A DNA stretch of 59,160 nt from CBIFVZ01 sp966185765 (lineage in GTDB: Bacteria > Pseudomonadota > Gammaproteobacteria > Enterobacterales > Enterobacteriaceae). Below, piece after piece: positions 9,401 through 17,554 of this stretch. Made by a program: the position numbers and the translations under genes. The first letter of the stretch is position 1; every line of letters begins with the position of its first letter. The notes below the pieces were generated by a model. That model was not told the DNA's origin and made no database searches. It saw nothing but the letters and a program-made list of their open reading frames with translations. The stretch spans positions 1 to 59,160 of the forward strand of contig CBIFVZ010000013.1 in NCBI GenBank assembly GCA_966185765.1. Reading direction: 5' to 3'.

Positions 9401-10288
9401 GTGGGTTTCCACTTTCATCAGGATATGCGCTGGCTCCTGATGCCAGGCGTAGCGGTCACCATCAGCATCAGCAAAGAAGCGGCCAACCTCTGAGCCCTCC
9501 ATCACCGCCGCGTTGTCTTTGTAGGCTGACAGAACAAAGTCCGGCGTCTGCTCGAAGGTATTTTTAATCATTTTAAACAGCGACTTCGACTGTGACTCGC
9601 CGTCGATAACCCAGTCCGCGTTAAAGATTTTATGGCGGCAATGCTCGGAGTTTGCCTGGGCGAACATATACAGTTCGATATCGTTCGGGTTGCGTCCCAG
9701 TCGGGTAAATGCCGCCTGGAGATAATCAACTTCGTCTTCCGCCAGCGCAAGCCCCAGACGAATATTGGCCTCAACCAGTGCTGCACGCCCCTGACCCAGC
9801 AGGTCCACACTCTGCACCGGCATTGGCTCATGGTAAGCAAACAGCGCCTGCGCCTGTTCAAACGTGCTGAATACGGTTTCCATCATACGATCATGCAGTA
9901 GCGCGCCAACGGCTTTGAGCTGTGCTTCGCTGAGCGTATCGCCATGAATGTAGTACGCCACGCCACGCTCAAGACGTTTAACTTGCGTTAGCGCACAGTT
10001 GCGGGCAATGTCGGTTGCTTTAGAAGACCACGGCGATAGCGTGCCCGGGCGCGGTGTGACCAGAATCAGCGTACCCTCAGGGGCATTCTCTTCAATGGTT
10101 GGACCGTATTTCAGCAAACGCGTCAGGCGAGTACGTGCTTCATCGTCGAGGGGTGCGGTGAGTTCAGCGAAATGCATATACTCTGCGTATATTCCCTTCA
10201 CCGGCAGTTGGGCCGCCTTAAAACTATCCAGAAGTTTGTTAATACGGAAGGTCGACAGGGCGGGCGAACCACGCAGAATTTCCATCAT
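6401..10288 (-). CDS. purL: Phosphoribosylformylglycinamidine synthase
   Basis: 1295-residue single-chain enzyme of the long (proteobacterial) PurL type; it makes FGAM from FGAR, glutamine and ATP in purine synthesis. The N-terminal and synthetase domains include KVETHNHPTAISP, and the C-terminal class I glutaminase domain carries the catalytic Cys in GVCNGCQ with the later His and Glu in MMPHPER. Full length, no interruption. Single-gene unit, divergent from mltF; a PurR operator lies 89 bases upstream, so repression by hypoxanthine/guanine-bound PurR is expected. Confidence 0.98.
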   Translation of the reverse strand: MMEILRGSPALSTFRINKLLDSFKAAQLPVKGIYAEYMHFAELTAPLDDEARTRLTRLLKYGPTIEENAPEGTLILVTPRPGTLSPWSSKATDIARNCALTQVKRLERGVAYYIHGDTLSEAQLKAVGALLHDRMMETVFSTFEQAQALFAYHEPMPVQSVDLLGQGRAALVEANIRLGLALAEDEVDYLQAAFTRLGRNPNDIELYMFAQANSEHCRHKIFNADWVIDGESQSKSLFKMIKNTFEQTPDFVLSAYKDNAAVMEGSEVGRFFADADGDRYAWHQEPAHILMKVETHNHPTAISPWPGAATGSGGEIRDEGATGRGAKPKAGLVGFSVSNLRIPGFEQPWEQDFGRPERIVSALDIMTEGPLGGAAFNNEFGRPALNGYFRTYEEQVDSHNGSELRGYHKPIMLAGGIGNIRADHVQKGDIPPGAKLIVLGGPAMNIGLGGGAASSMASGQSDADLDFASVQRDNPEMERRCQEVIDRCWQLGDDNPILFIHDVGAGGLSNAMPELVSDGGRGGRFELRDILSDEPGMSPLEVWCNESQERYVLAVAPEQLALFDALCQRERAPYAVIGEATQAQHLTLNDSHFDNQPIDMPLDVLLGKTPKMTRDVSTRRANGKALNLAGVELQDAVKRVLHLPAVAEKTFLITIGDRSVTGMVARDQMVGPWQVPVANCAVTTASLDSYYGEAMAIGERAPVALLDFAASARLAVGEALTNIASARIGDLKRVKLSANWMAAAGHPGEDAGLYEAVKAVGEELCPALGLTIPVGKDSMSMKTRWQEGNEQREMTSPLSLVISAFGRVEDVRQTVTPQLRTDDNALLLIDLGKGHNALGATALAQVYRQLGDKPADVRDVQQLKGFFDAIQALLAQGKLLAYHDRGDGGLLVTLAEMAFAGHCGVEADIATLGDDHLAALFNEELGAVIQVASAERDYVENVLRDYGLADCVHYLGKAVQGDRFVLRAGEQTVLTESRTQLRMWWAETTWQMQRLRDNPACADSEHDAKRNDADPGLNVKLSFDMNEDVAAPYIATGVRPKVAVLREQGVNSHVEMAAAFDRAGFEAVDVHMSDLLAGRRNLASFHTLVACGGFSYGDVLGAGEGWAKSILFNNPVRDEFERFFHRPQTLALGVCNGCQMMSNLRELIPGSDLWPRFVRNQSERFEARFSLVEVSASSSLLLDGMVGSRLPIAVSHGEGQVEFRDAAQLAQLESKGLVAMRYVDNFGSVTQAYPANPNGSVNGITAVASESGRVTIMMPHPERVFRSVANSWHPEDWNEDGPWMRLFRNARKQLG

Positions 10289-10376
10289 AAGATCTCTCGT
10301 CTTCGAAGCGGCTGTATGGCGCCCTTACGGGCGTCTGGGGGAAAACGGGCGCTATTATAAAGAATCCGCCGCAGCG

Positions 10377-10392
10377 ACGAAACCGTTTGCGT
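10377..10392 (-). promoter_or_regulatory. PurR operator of purL
   Basis: On the minus strand ACGCAAACGGTTTCGT matches the PurR consensus at nearly every position, in the promoter region of purL. A small GCGCCC/GGGCGT hairpin follows in the leader near 10318-10333. Confidence 0.85.
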
Positions 10393-10558
10393 AGAAATAA
10401 AATCGTCACACCCTGTATGATATTTTGTGCACAAATTGTGCCGCAGGAGTTGCCAGCATACGCATTGTTAAGCAAAATGCTGCTCGCCTTAAACCGTACA
10501 ATCTGTAGTTCATCATTATCCCTTATTGAGATTTCAGGCACCGCAGAGATTTAACTTA

Positions 10559-12109
10559 TTGAAAAAGCTAAAGCTTAATTATCTGCTTATTGGTGTTGTG
10601 ACCCTGCTTCTGGCGATGGCACTCTGGCCATCCGTCCCCTGGACCAGCAAAGCCGAAAACCGCATTGCTGAAATAAAAGCGCGCGGTGTACTGCGCGTGA
10701 GCACCGTCGCAACCCCGTTGACACTCACCCGGGTCAACGGCAAAGACAGCGGACTTGATTACGAGCTGGCGCAGGGATTTGCCGATTATCTGGGCGTAAA
10801 GCTCCAGATAACCGTGCGCTCGGGTATCGATAAATTATTTGACGATCTCGACAGCGGCAACGCGGACGTGCTCGCCGCAGGCCTGGTGTATAACAGCGAT
10901 CGCAGTAAACAATACAACGCCGGTCCTGCCTATTATTCCGTCTCCCAGCAAATGGTGTACCGGATGGGCGCCCCACGTCCAAAAACGCTCAGTAATGTAC
11001 AAGGGGATCAGCTGGTTCTGGCTCCTGGACTTGCCGTGCTGAGCGATTTACGTGCGCTTAAAGAAAGTCAATATCCTGACCTGAGCTGGGCCATTGATGA
11101 CAAACAGAACACCAACGCCCTGCTGCGTAAAGTTGTCGATGGCAGTATCGCCTATACTATTGCCGATTCGGTCGCCATCAGCATGTTCCAGCGTATCCAC
11201 CCGCAACTTGCCGTCGCGCTGGATATCACCGACGAACAACCCGTCACCTGGTTTAGCCTGCGCGACAACGATGACAGCCTGTCTGCCGCGATGCTCGACT
11301 TCTTTAATCAGATGAATAACAGCGGTACGCTGGCGCGCCTGGAAGAGAAGTATCTCGGCCACGTGGGCAATTTTGACTATGTGGACACCCGCAGCTTCCT
11401 GCGGGCAGTGGACAGAGTGCTGCCCGACCTGCAGCCACTGTTTGAGAAATACGCCACCGATATTGACTGGCGCCTGCTGGCGGCGATTGCTTACCAGGAA
11501 TCCCACTGGGACAGCCAGGCGACCTCCCCTACCGGCGTGCGCGGCATCATGATGCTCACACGTAACACGGCGCAAAGCCTGGGCTTAAGTGACAGACTCA
11601 ACCCGGAGCAGAGCATTAGCGGTGGAGCGCGTTATCTGCAAGTTATGATGGAAAAAGTACCGCAGACGGTGCCGGAAGATGAGCGAATCTGGTATGCGCT
11701 GGCAGCATATAATATGGGCTATGCACATATGCTTGATGCCCGTAACCTTACGGCACGTTTAAAGGGTAATCCTGACAGCTGGGCTGACGTAAAACAGACG
11801 CTACCACTGCTAAGCCAGAAGGCGTATTACAAAAATACCACCTGGGGATATGCACGCGGACATGAAGCCTACGCTTACGTGGAGAATATCCGAAAATACC
11901 ATCTTAGTCTGGTAGGCTACTTGCAGGAGCAGGATAAACAGAAGCGCATCCGCCAGCAGCTGGCCGAACACTATCCGGTGGTCAGCCCGGTTGAGCTGTT
12001 CACTCCGGTTTTCGGCTCGCTTCCTTTAGCGCCTTCTGTTGCAGGCGACGCTCGCGAAAAAAATCGCTCAGCAGAGTCGAGCACGCTGGCGCAAGCACAC
12101 CTTCCGTAA
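10559..12109 (+). CDS. mltF: Membrane-bound lytic murein transglycosylase F
   Basis: Outer-membrane-associated enzyme that cleaves peptidoglycan glycan strands with formation of 1,6-anhydro-muramic acid. The chosen TTG start gives 516 residues beginning (M)KKLKLNYLL, aligning with E. coli MltF (518); an upstream in-frame TTG at 10526 exists but adds residues absent from homologues. A signal segment (about 5-25) is followed by a periplasmic amino-acid-binding-like domain (about 45-270) and a C-terminal SLT domain with the catalytic Glu in AYQESHW. The last 110 bases overlap convergent tadA. Confidence 0.93.
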   Translation: MKKLKLNYLLIGVVTLLLAMALWPSVPWTSKAENRIAEIKARGVLRVSTVATPLTLTRVNGKDSGLDYELAQGFADYLGVKLQITVRSGIDKLFDDLDSGNADVLAAGLVYNSDRSKQYNAGPAYYSVSQQMVYRMGAPRPKTLSNVQGDQLVLAPGLAVLSDLRALKESQYPDLSWAIDDKQNTNALLRKVVDGSIAYTIADSVAISMFQRIHPQLAVALDITDEQPVTWFSLRDNDDSLSAAMLDFFNQMNNSGTLARLEEKYLGHVGNFDYVDTRSFLRAVDRVLPDLQPLFEKYATDIDWRLLAAIAYQESHWDSQATSPTGVRGIMMLTRNTAQSLGLSDRLNPEQSISGGARYLQVMMEKVPQTVPEDERIWYALAAYNMGYAHMLDARNLTARLKGNPDSWADVKQTLPLLSQKAYYKNTTWGYARGHEAYAYVENIRKYHLSLVGYLQEQDKQKRIRQQLAEHYPVVSPVELFTPVFGSLPLAPSVAGDAREKNRSAESSTLAQAHLP

Positions 12110-12500
12110 CCTCAACCCGATGATTCATACCTGGATGAGCCAGCACATCCATTAGCGACCCCGCCGCCCCAGTTTTGGCATCACGCGCGCCAAATACCAG
12201 CCGCCCGATGCGGCTATGAACCATCGCGCCAGCACACATTACGCACGGCTCCAGGGTGACGTACAACGTGGCATCCAACAGACGGTAATTCTGTAACACC
12301 GCTCCCCCCTGGCGCAGCGCCATGATTTCGGCATGGGCGGTGGGGTCGTGGCGTCCAATTGGCCGGTTCCAGCCTTCACCAATAACCTCGCCTTTGAGCA
12401 CCAGCACGGCACCCACCGGTACCTCACCCTCATCCCAGGCTCGACGCGCCAGCGTTAGCGCATGCTCCATCCAGTATTCATGGTCGTGATTATCTGACAC
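12000..12500 (-). CDS. tadA: tRNA-specific adenosine deaminase
   Basis: Deaminates adenosine 34 to inosine in the anticodon of tRNA-Arg(ACG); essential in E. coli. The zinc-dependent cytidine/adenosine deaminase motifs are present: TAHAEIMA with the catalytic Glu, and EPCVMCAGAM with the two zinc cysteines. I place the start at a GTG (12498-12500) with a GGGGAG ribosome site, giving 166 residues against 167 in E. coli; the open frame extends further upstream without homology. The 3' end lies inside the end of mltF. Confidence 0.95.
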   Translation of the reverse strand: MSDNHDHEYWMEHALTLARRAWDEGEVPVGAVLVLKGEVIGEGWNRPIGRHDPTAHAEIMALRQGGAVLQNYRLLDATLYVTLEPCVMCAGAMVHSRIGRLVFGARDAKTGAAGSLMDVLAHPGMNHRVEVTEGVLAPACSTLLSDFFRERRLQQKALKEASRKPE

Positions 12501-12560
12501 GCTGCTCCCCGCAAAGTCAAAAAAGCGCCGCGCATTATACACAGATTTCCGGCCACACCA

Positions 12561-13196
12561 TTATTCCAGCTGCTGTAGCTCGCCGCGCGGCGTCACCCGC
12601 CAGCGGTGCTGGCAAAACCACAGTAATGGATTGTCCTGGTTACTGTCACTGTAACCACTGTACAAGCGTAACGGCGTACCAAGGCGCTGCTCCAGCTGAA
12701 CAACCTTCTCATGCCCAAGACAGCGCAGCGTCAGCACCCAGCCGCCATAACGGCGCATTATCTGGCTGGCAATCAGATTGACGCGCGGCAGCCACAAAGT
12801 GTCGTGATACACCTGCTCAACCAGACGTTGCGGTGAGCCGGTAATAAGCCAGACACTGGCATCGGTACTAAAAAGGTAATTATCCAGCCGCGCCTGCACC
12901 ACCGGAAACGCGGTCACCCGAGTGCGAAACCATGCTACAAACGCCTGCTCAAGCGCGTTGAGCCGCGCCTCGCTGTGCCCAAAGGTACAGGCCCACAACA
13001 GCAGACTCATCGGCCAGCGGGCAGCACGCCCGTGTATCAGTAGCCCCACACCGATCACTGGCAGGAGCGGCAACACAAGCACAACATTCACCGGCTGTCG
13101 GCGTAAAAGCCAGCGCAAAAACGTACCAAACATATCTTCCTGATGCAGCGTGCCATCAAGATCAAAAAATACTACGCGTTGTTCATCACTGGGCAA
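12561..13196 (-). CDS. pgpC: Phosphatidylglycerophosphatase C
   Basis: 211-residue membrane-associated HAD phosphatase (YfhB) that removes phosphate from phosphatidylglycerol phosphate, one of three such enzymes in E. coli. Motif I FFDLDGTLH sits near residues 10-18, motif II is LITGSPQ, and the C-terminal YSGYSDSNQDNPLL carries the last acidic motif. Hydrophobic stretches near 30-50 could insert in the membrane. It lies 60 bases upstream of tadA on the same strand and may share its transcript. Confidence 0.94.
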   Translation of the reverse strand: MPSDEQRVVFFDLDGTLHQEDMFGTFLRWLLRRQPVNVVLVLPLLPVIGVGLLIHGRAARWPMSLLLWACTFGHSEARLNALEQAFVAWFRTRVTAFPVVQARLDNYLFSTDASVWLITGSPQRLVEQVYHDTLWLPRVNLIASQIMRRYGGWVLTLRCLGHEKVVQLEQRLGTPLRLYSGYSDSNQDNPLLWFCQHRWRVTPRGELQQLE

Positions 13197-13315
13197 ACCG
13201 TTACTCCCTAGACAGTTACATTCGTCAACGGAAAATTGGCGGTGAGATAATCAGGTAAAGCGCTACTGCATCACTTTAGCGCATATAAAGACCGTCGCTA
13301 GCGCCATGATGTCAG

Positions 13316-14209
13316 TCAGACCTGTAGCGCGGCACGTAAATAACCGCGATGAGCGGCGAGACGTGCCTGCGCCTGTGTCGCATCCAGTCCGGTCAGTATC
13401 ATCAAAATTGCCGGCTTCACTTCATAATCGGTTTGCTTTAGCACGGATTGCGCCTCTTCCCGGGACGCCCCGGTCGCTTCCATTACCATACGACAGGCGC
13501 GATCCACCAGCTTGACGTTAGTCGCTTTCATATCAACCATCAGGTTCTGATAAACCTTACCAAACTTCACCATCGCTCCGGTGGAAATCATATTCAGCAC
13601 CAGCTTTTGCGCAGTACCGGATTTCAGACGCGTGGAGCCGGTGAGCGCCTCCGGGCCGACGACTGGAGAAATCGCGATGTCGGCGGCCTGAGCTACCGGT
13701 GAGTCCGGGTTGCAAGAAACCGCGACGGTGCAGCAACCGCAGCGACGTGCATACTCAAGACCACCGATGACATAGGGCGTGCGCCCTGAGGCAGCGAGCC
13801 CTACTACCACATCGTGCGCCTGCAAATCCAGCGCCTTAAGATCATCAACACCCAGCTGTGGATTATCTTCAGCCCCTTCTACTGCCTTAAGCAGCGCGCC
13901 AGGACCACCTGCAATTAACCCAACCACCAGATTGTGTGGCACACCAAAAGTTGGCGGGCATTCGGCAGCATCAAGCACACCCAGCCGCCCGCTGGTTCCG
14001 GCGCCCATATAAACGATGCGTCCTCCTGCAAGCAGCGCCTCTGCGGCTGCATCCACCGCTTGTGCGACCGCGGGTAGTGTAGCCCTGACCGCCTGCGCAA
14101 CCAACGCATCCTGATCGTTAAAACGCGTGACCATCTCAAGGCTTGAGAGCGCATCCAGGTCCATGGTTTGAGCGTTTCGGGTTTCAGAAACCAGTTCGCC
14201 GAGATTCAT
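13316..14209 (-). CDS. murQ: N-acetylmuramic acid 6-phosphate etherase
   Basis: Cytosolic enzyme that removes the lactyl ether from MurNAc-6-P to give GlcNAc-6-P, linking wall recycling to amino-sugar metabolism. 297 residues from an ATG with GAGG seven bases upstream; a GTG at 14215 is a less likely alternative. The SIS-fold signature GAGTSGRLGVLDAAECPPTFG begins near residue 69 and the C-terminus carries the helical UBA-like tail. It is divergent from an RpiR-family regulator. In E. coli murQ lies elsewhere, next to murR, so this placement marks a different lineage. Confidence 0.95.
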   Translation of the reverse strand: MNLGELVSETRNAQTMDLDALSSLEMVTRFNDQDALVAQAVRATLPAVAQAVDAAAEALLAGGRIVYMGAGTSGRLGVLDAAECPPTFGVPHNLVVGLIAGGPGALLKAVEGAEDNPQLGVDDLKALDLQAHDVVVGLAASGRTPYVIGGLEYARRCGCCTVAVSCNPDSPVAQAADIAISPVVGPEALTGSTRLKSGTAQKLVLNMISTGAMVKFGKVYQNLMVDMKATNVKLVDRACRMVMEATGASREEAQSVLKQTDYEVKPAILMILTGLDATQAQARLAAHRGYLRAALQV

Positions 14210-14221
14210 TAGCACACCTCT

Positions 14222-14267
14222 GAATATTTAATTCGATATGATGAGGTTATAATGGAATATTATATTC
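14222..14267. promoter_or_regulatory. Paired palindromic operators between murQ and yfhH
   Basis: Two 13-bp palindromes of one design, GAATATTTAATTC (14222-14234, one mismatch) and GAATATTATATTC (14255-14267, perfect), have centres 33 bp apart, about three helical turns. They lie in the short divergent intergenic region. SIS-domain RpiR regulators such as MurR bind repeated inverted sites of this kind; binding by the adjacent regulator is inferred. Confidence 0.6.
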
Positions 14268-14334
14268 AATGAGGCGAGTGATATTCCTACCCTTTTGGCA
14301 ACGGCTGGCAGGGACTGACAACAGGAGAGTGACC

Positions 14335-15177
14335 GTGAACTGTTTGCTGAGCATCCGCCAGCGCTATTCAACGCTGGCACAGAGCGAGCGAAAACTGGCG
14401 GATTATCTGCTGGAACACGCCGAGCGTGCGCGACATCTCAGCTCACAGCAACTAGCGGCCGACGTTGGGGTGAGTCAGTCAAGTGTGGTGAAGTTCGCCC
14501 AGAAACTGGGCTACAAAGGATTTCCGGCGCTCAAGCTGGCATTAAGCGATGCGCTGGCAAATGGTTCGCGCCCGGTGCAGGTACATAACGAAATTCTGGC
14601 AAATGACCCGCTAAAGCGCGTGGGAGAGAAGCTGCTGGAAGAGAAGCTGGCCGCCATGAATGCCAGCCTGGATATAAACAGCGAAGAGAAGTTAGCGCAG
14701 GCCGCGACGCTCTTGGGCAACGCGCGGCGTATTTTGTTGGTGGGGATAGGTGCTTCCGGACTGGTAGCAAAAAATCTGGCCTGGAAGCTGATGAAAATTG
14801 GCGTGAATGCCGTGGCCGAACAGGATGCGCACGCCCTGCTGGCCACGGTGCAAGCGATGAATGAAAAAGATGTATTGCTCGCGATTTCCCACTCCGGCGA
14901 ACGACGTGAGATAAACCTGGCAGCAGATGAAGCACTACGCGTAGGTGCCCAAATACTCGCCATTACCGGCTTTACCCCAAACGCCCTACAGCAACGCGCC
15001 AGCCACTGTTTGTATACTATTGCCGAAGAGCAGGCGACACGCAGTGCTGCTATTTCCTCCACCAGCGCTCAACTACTGCTGACCGACCTGCTGTTTATGG
15101 CGCTGGTGCAGCGGGATCTGGAGCATGCACCAGAGCGTATACGGCATAGTGAGGAGCTGGTGAGGAGGTTGGAGTGA
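14335..15177 (+). CDS. yfhH: RpiR/MurR-family transcriptional regulator
   Basis: 280 residues from a GTG start with AGGAG seven bases upstream, matching E. coli YfhH (282) from its first residue (NCLLSIRQRY against NCLIRIRQRY). An N-terminal RpiR helix-turn-helix (about 20-60, with VSQSSVVKFAQKLGYKGF) precedes a SIS sugar-phosphate-binding domain (about 110-250, LVGIGASGLVAKN and LAISHSGERRE). Divergent from murQ with paired operators between, it probably senses a wall-derived amino-sugar phosphate such as MurNAc-6-P and controls murQ. Last host gene before the tail locus. Confidence 0.88.
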   Translation: MNCLLSIRQRYSTLAQSERKLADYLLEHAERARHLSSQQLAADVGVSQSSVVKFAQKLGYKGFPALKLALSDALANGSRPVQVHNEILANDPLKRVGEKLLEEKLAAMNASLDINSEEKLAQAATLLGNARRILLVGIGASGLVAKNLAWKLMKIGVNAVAEQDAHALLATVQAMNEKDVLLAISHSGERREINLAADEALRVGAQILAITGFTPNALQQRASHCLYTIAEEQATRSAAISSTSAQLLLTDLLFMALVQRDLEHAPERIRHSEELVRRLE

Positions 15178-15222
15178 GGGGAATAAAGCGAGTTTTGGGA
15201 AGCCAGTATAGTAGTTAAGCTT

Positions 15223-15663
15223 TTAGACTCCGTCCGGCCGCTGTGGCCAGTCAATACCTGGTGCGGTGCTTACATCAACTCTGTAAAGCAGAATGCTGTA
15301 CCGTTCCCACGCTTCAAGAAGCTCAATTTCTTCCTTGCTCGCCATTTCAAGCTTCACTGCTCTTTCCAGCAATGAAATTGTTTCTCGCGCTTCCTGCATA
15401 AGTCTGTCTTTTTGAGTGACTGCTTTATGTACGAGAACCTCAGGTGCTGGAGCCGGTGGTTCAGAAAGTGTGGGTTTACCATTTCTATCCGATACTATGT
15501 GTTTTCCTGCACTCTGTCCTTCTAAAAGAGCCGCATATGTTTCATCATCTAATTCAATAACATCATCAGGCCAAGAGCCAGCTGAAATATAATCAGCCTT
15601 TAATAAGGCCGGATAAAACGCATTATTCCTGGCGCTATAATAGTAATTAGTGTTCTTTTCCAT
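15223..15663 (-). CDS. Tail fibre assembly chaperone (Tfa family)
   Basis: 146 residues resembling the caudoviral Tfa family. The N-terminal part (YYYSARNNAFYPALLKADY, then WPDDVIELDDETYAALLEG) is the typical fibre-binding domain, and the C-terminus (ETISLLERAVKLEMASKEEIELLEAWERYSILLYRVD, in segments) is the usual helical region ending in WPQRP. Such proteins fold or cap the receptor-binding tip of the fibre encoded next to them; the gene follows the 563-residue fibre gene by two bases. It ends 45 bases from the yfhH stop, marking the left edge of the locus. Confidence 0.85.
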   Translation of the reverse strand: MEKNTNYYYSARNNAFYPALLKADYISAGSWPDDVIELDDETYAALLEGQSAGKHIVSDRNGKPTLSEPPAPAPEVLVHKAVTQKDRLMQEARETISLLERAVKLEMASKEEIELLEAWERYSILLYRVDVSTAPGIDWPQRPDGV

Positions 15664-15665
15664 TA

Positions 15666-17357
15666 TTAATACCCCACTGCGTACCAGTAAACACCTTTAG
15701 CCGTAACCGGCCTGCCAGCTGAGTCGGAGAGACCATATCCAAATTGCGAGTTTGATTTAATCTCACCTGCGGAGGATAACACATTCGAAGACGTTATTGC
15801 CGAGCCATAAATCGGATAGACCTGGAGTGAAGCAAACACAGATGGAAACGCGATTGGTAACGTTACCGTGTAATATTGGTCGTCATTACCGCCAGTTGCT
15901 CTCCCCCACATGAAGATCATTCCAGTTGAGGTGTCTTTGAACCAACCATTAGTGGCCTTACCCATAGTGTTTCTGGCCTGGTATCGAGTATCGAAGTTGG
16001 AGTAATTGGTGGGTGTTACGGTGCCTGTAACTGTTAATCCATTACCAATATTAACCGTCCCACCAGACAGGCTTACGGTAAAGGGCCTTAGATTATTCCA
16101 CCCACCACGCTGGTCACCAGAATTGGTTAATAACAGATAGAGATTGGCCCCATCCTGCCGCCAAAAAGCGCCATAGTTACCATAAATCATTCGAAACGCA
16201 TTTGCAGAAGCACTATAAATCTCATTATTAACAGTTACAGGCTTTAGGTTTCCAGAAAGAATATTTAATTGCCCATCAGCCCTTAACTCAATCCTATTAT
16301 TGCCACCCTTATAATTATTAAACACGGCATCATTATTATTAGCAGACCCCTTCCCTACATACCATAAATTAGAGTTATCTGCGTCTCGACAAATTAAATA
16401 GGAAGCATGGCCAGCTGTTTTAGGTTTTAAATTAACACTACCGCCATCGACATTCAGGGACAATGCCCCAGTCAGGGTTCCGCCAGACGATGGGAGTGCT
16501 CCAATATCAGAAGCAGTAGGCTTATTCAATGAATTATACTCTTTCGCCCATGCAGTCCAGGTAGCTCCTGGATAAAGTGAACGAGAATAAATCCGACTGC
16601 TATTGTAAATAGCGTATATCTGAGTTACACCTGCACCTTTCAGCACCATTAATGACCCAGCCAATGCCTCAGGATAATTACTCCCTGCCTGTGCAGATAC
16701 ATTCAGACTCTGGAAATAAATACCAGGTGTCTGGTAATCATTGAGGCTTACTCCAGAAGGGATAGGGGTTGCCTGTGTATTAAAAATATCCTGTGAAGTA
16801 ACATTAATATTTCCAGATAAAGCCTTACCATTGACTGTTGTCGTTTTTGAAACACCATTCAAGTTTGAAAGAGATACGGCTTTATCCGTTAAATCAGATA
16901 AATTTTTCCCGCGCTGGGCGGCATTAACTATGCGGCTGTCATTGCCAGCAGCTACCGTCCCAGAAGCTGTGCCAACATCCTGCAATGCCGCTCCCCTTAA
17001 CCCGAGATTTGTGCGTGCACTTGCAGCATTTGCTACATCACTCAGGTTAGAAGACGATTTTAAATACCGTCCGTCAAGCTGACTGATAGAGTTATTAAGC
17101 AGCGCCTTTATCAGGGTCTTACGGAGCTTTTCCAGATCCCCGTCATCTTCCACGTTATTGCCAGACTTATCAGCCATAAATTGTGCCACTACGGCGGCAA
17201 TCGTTGACGCCTGACGCCAGATTTTATTTAATTGTTCACTGCGTGCAATACCGGAATGAAAGCCATCATCAATAGCCTCAAGATCTTCATATTCATTTTG
17301 CGAAAGTACATTTGCCTCCTTGCCAATAGCAAATGCTTTAAAATCATTTTTTACCAT
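15666..17357 (-). CDS. Tail fibre protein 1, receptor-binding
   Basis: 563 residues from an ATG with GGAA upstream; an earlier in-frame start at 17384 lacks support. Residues 1-85 form an anchor domain shared with fibre 2 (GIARSEQLNKxWRQAS is near identical). The middle is rich in Asn, Ser, Gly and Thr with collagen-free beta repeats and 'GTLTGAL'-type units typical of fibre shafts. The C-terminus (GWFKDTSTGMIFMWGRATGG to YWYAVGY) matches the gp53-like fibre tip domain. Its A+T content is visibly above that of the baseplate genes, suggesting exchange of the fibre module. It probably sets target-cell specificity. Confidence 0.85.
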   Translation of the reverse strand: MVKNDFKAFAIGKEANVLSQNEYEDLEAIDDGFHSGIARSEQLNKIWRQASTIAAVVAQFMADKSGNNVEDDGDLEKLRKTLIKALLNNSISQLDGRYLKSSSNLSDVANAASARTNLGLRGAALQDVGTASGTVAAGNDSRIVNAAQRGKNLSDLTDKAVSLSNLNGVSKTTTVNGKALSGNINVTSQDIFNTQATPIPSGVSLNDYQTPGIYFQSLNVSAQAGSNYPEALAGSLMVLKGAGVTQIYAIYNSSRIYSRSLYPGATWTAWAKEYNSLNKPTASDIGALPSSGGTLTGALSLNVDGGSVNLKPKTAGHASYLICRDADNSNLWYVGKGSANNNDAVFNNYKGGNNRIELRADGQLNILSGNLKPVTVNNEIYSASANAFRMIYGNYGAFWRQDGANLYLLLTNSGDQRGGWNNLRPFTVSLSGGTVNIGNGLTVTGTVTPTNYSNFDTRYQARNTMGKATNGWFKDTSTGMIFMWGRATGGNDDQYYTVTLPIAFPSVFASLQVYPIYGSAITSSNVLSSAGEIKSNSQFGYGLSDSAGRPVTAKGVYWYAVGY

Positions 17358-17554
17358 AGTTTCCACTTCACAATTGAGGATCAAAATCTGCTAAACAAGC
17401 CTCTTCCACCATAAAAAATGCATATTTAGCTATATAAAAGGCTGTAATTTATTATCAGAAAAAATCACAGGCACTTCCTTTAATTATGGCACTATAAAAC
17501 CAGCACTTTTAAAATCCGTAACAACAACATTGAGAACCCTTATAAATCTAATTA

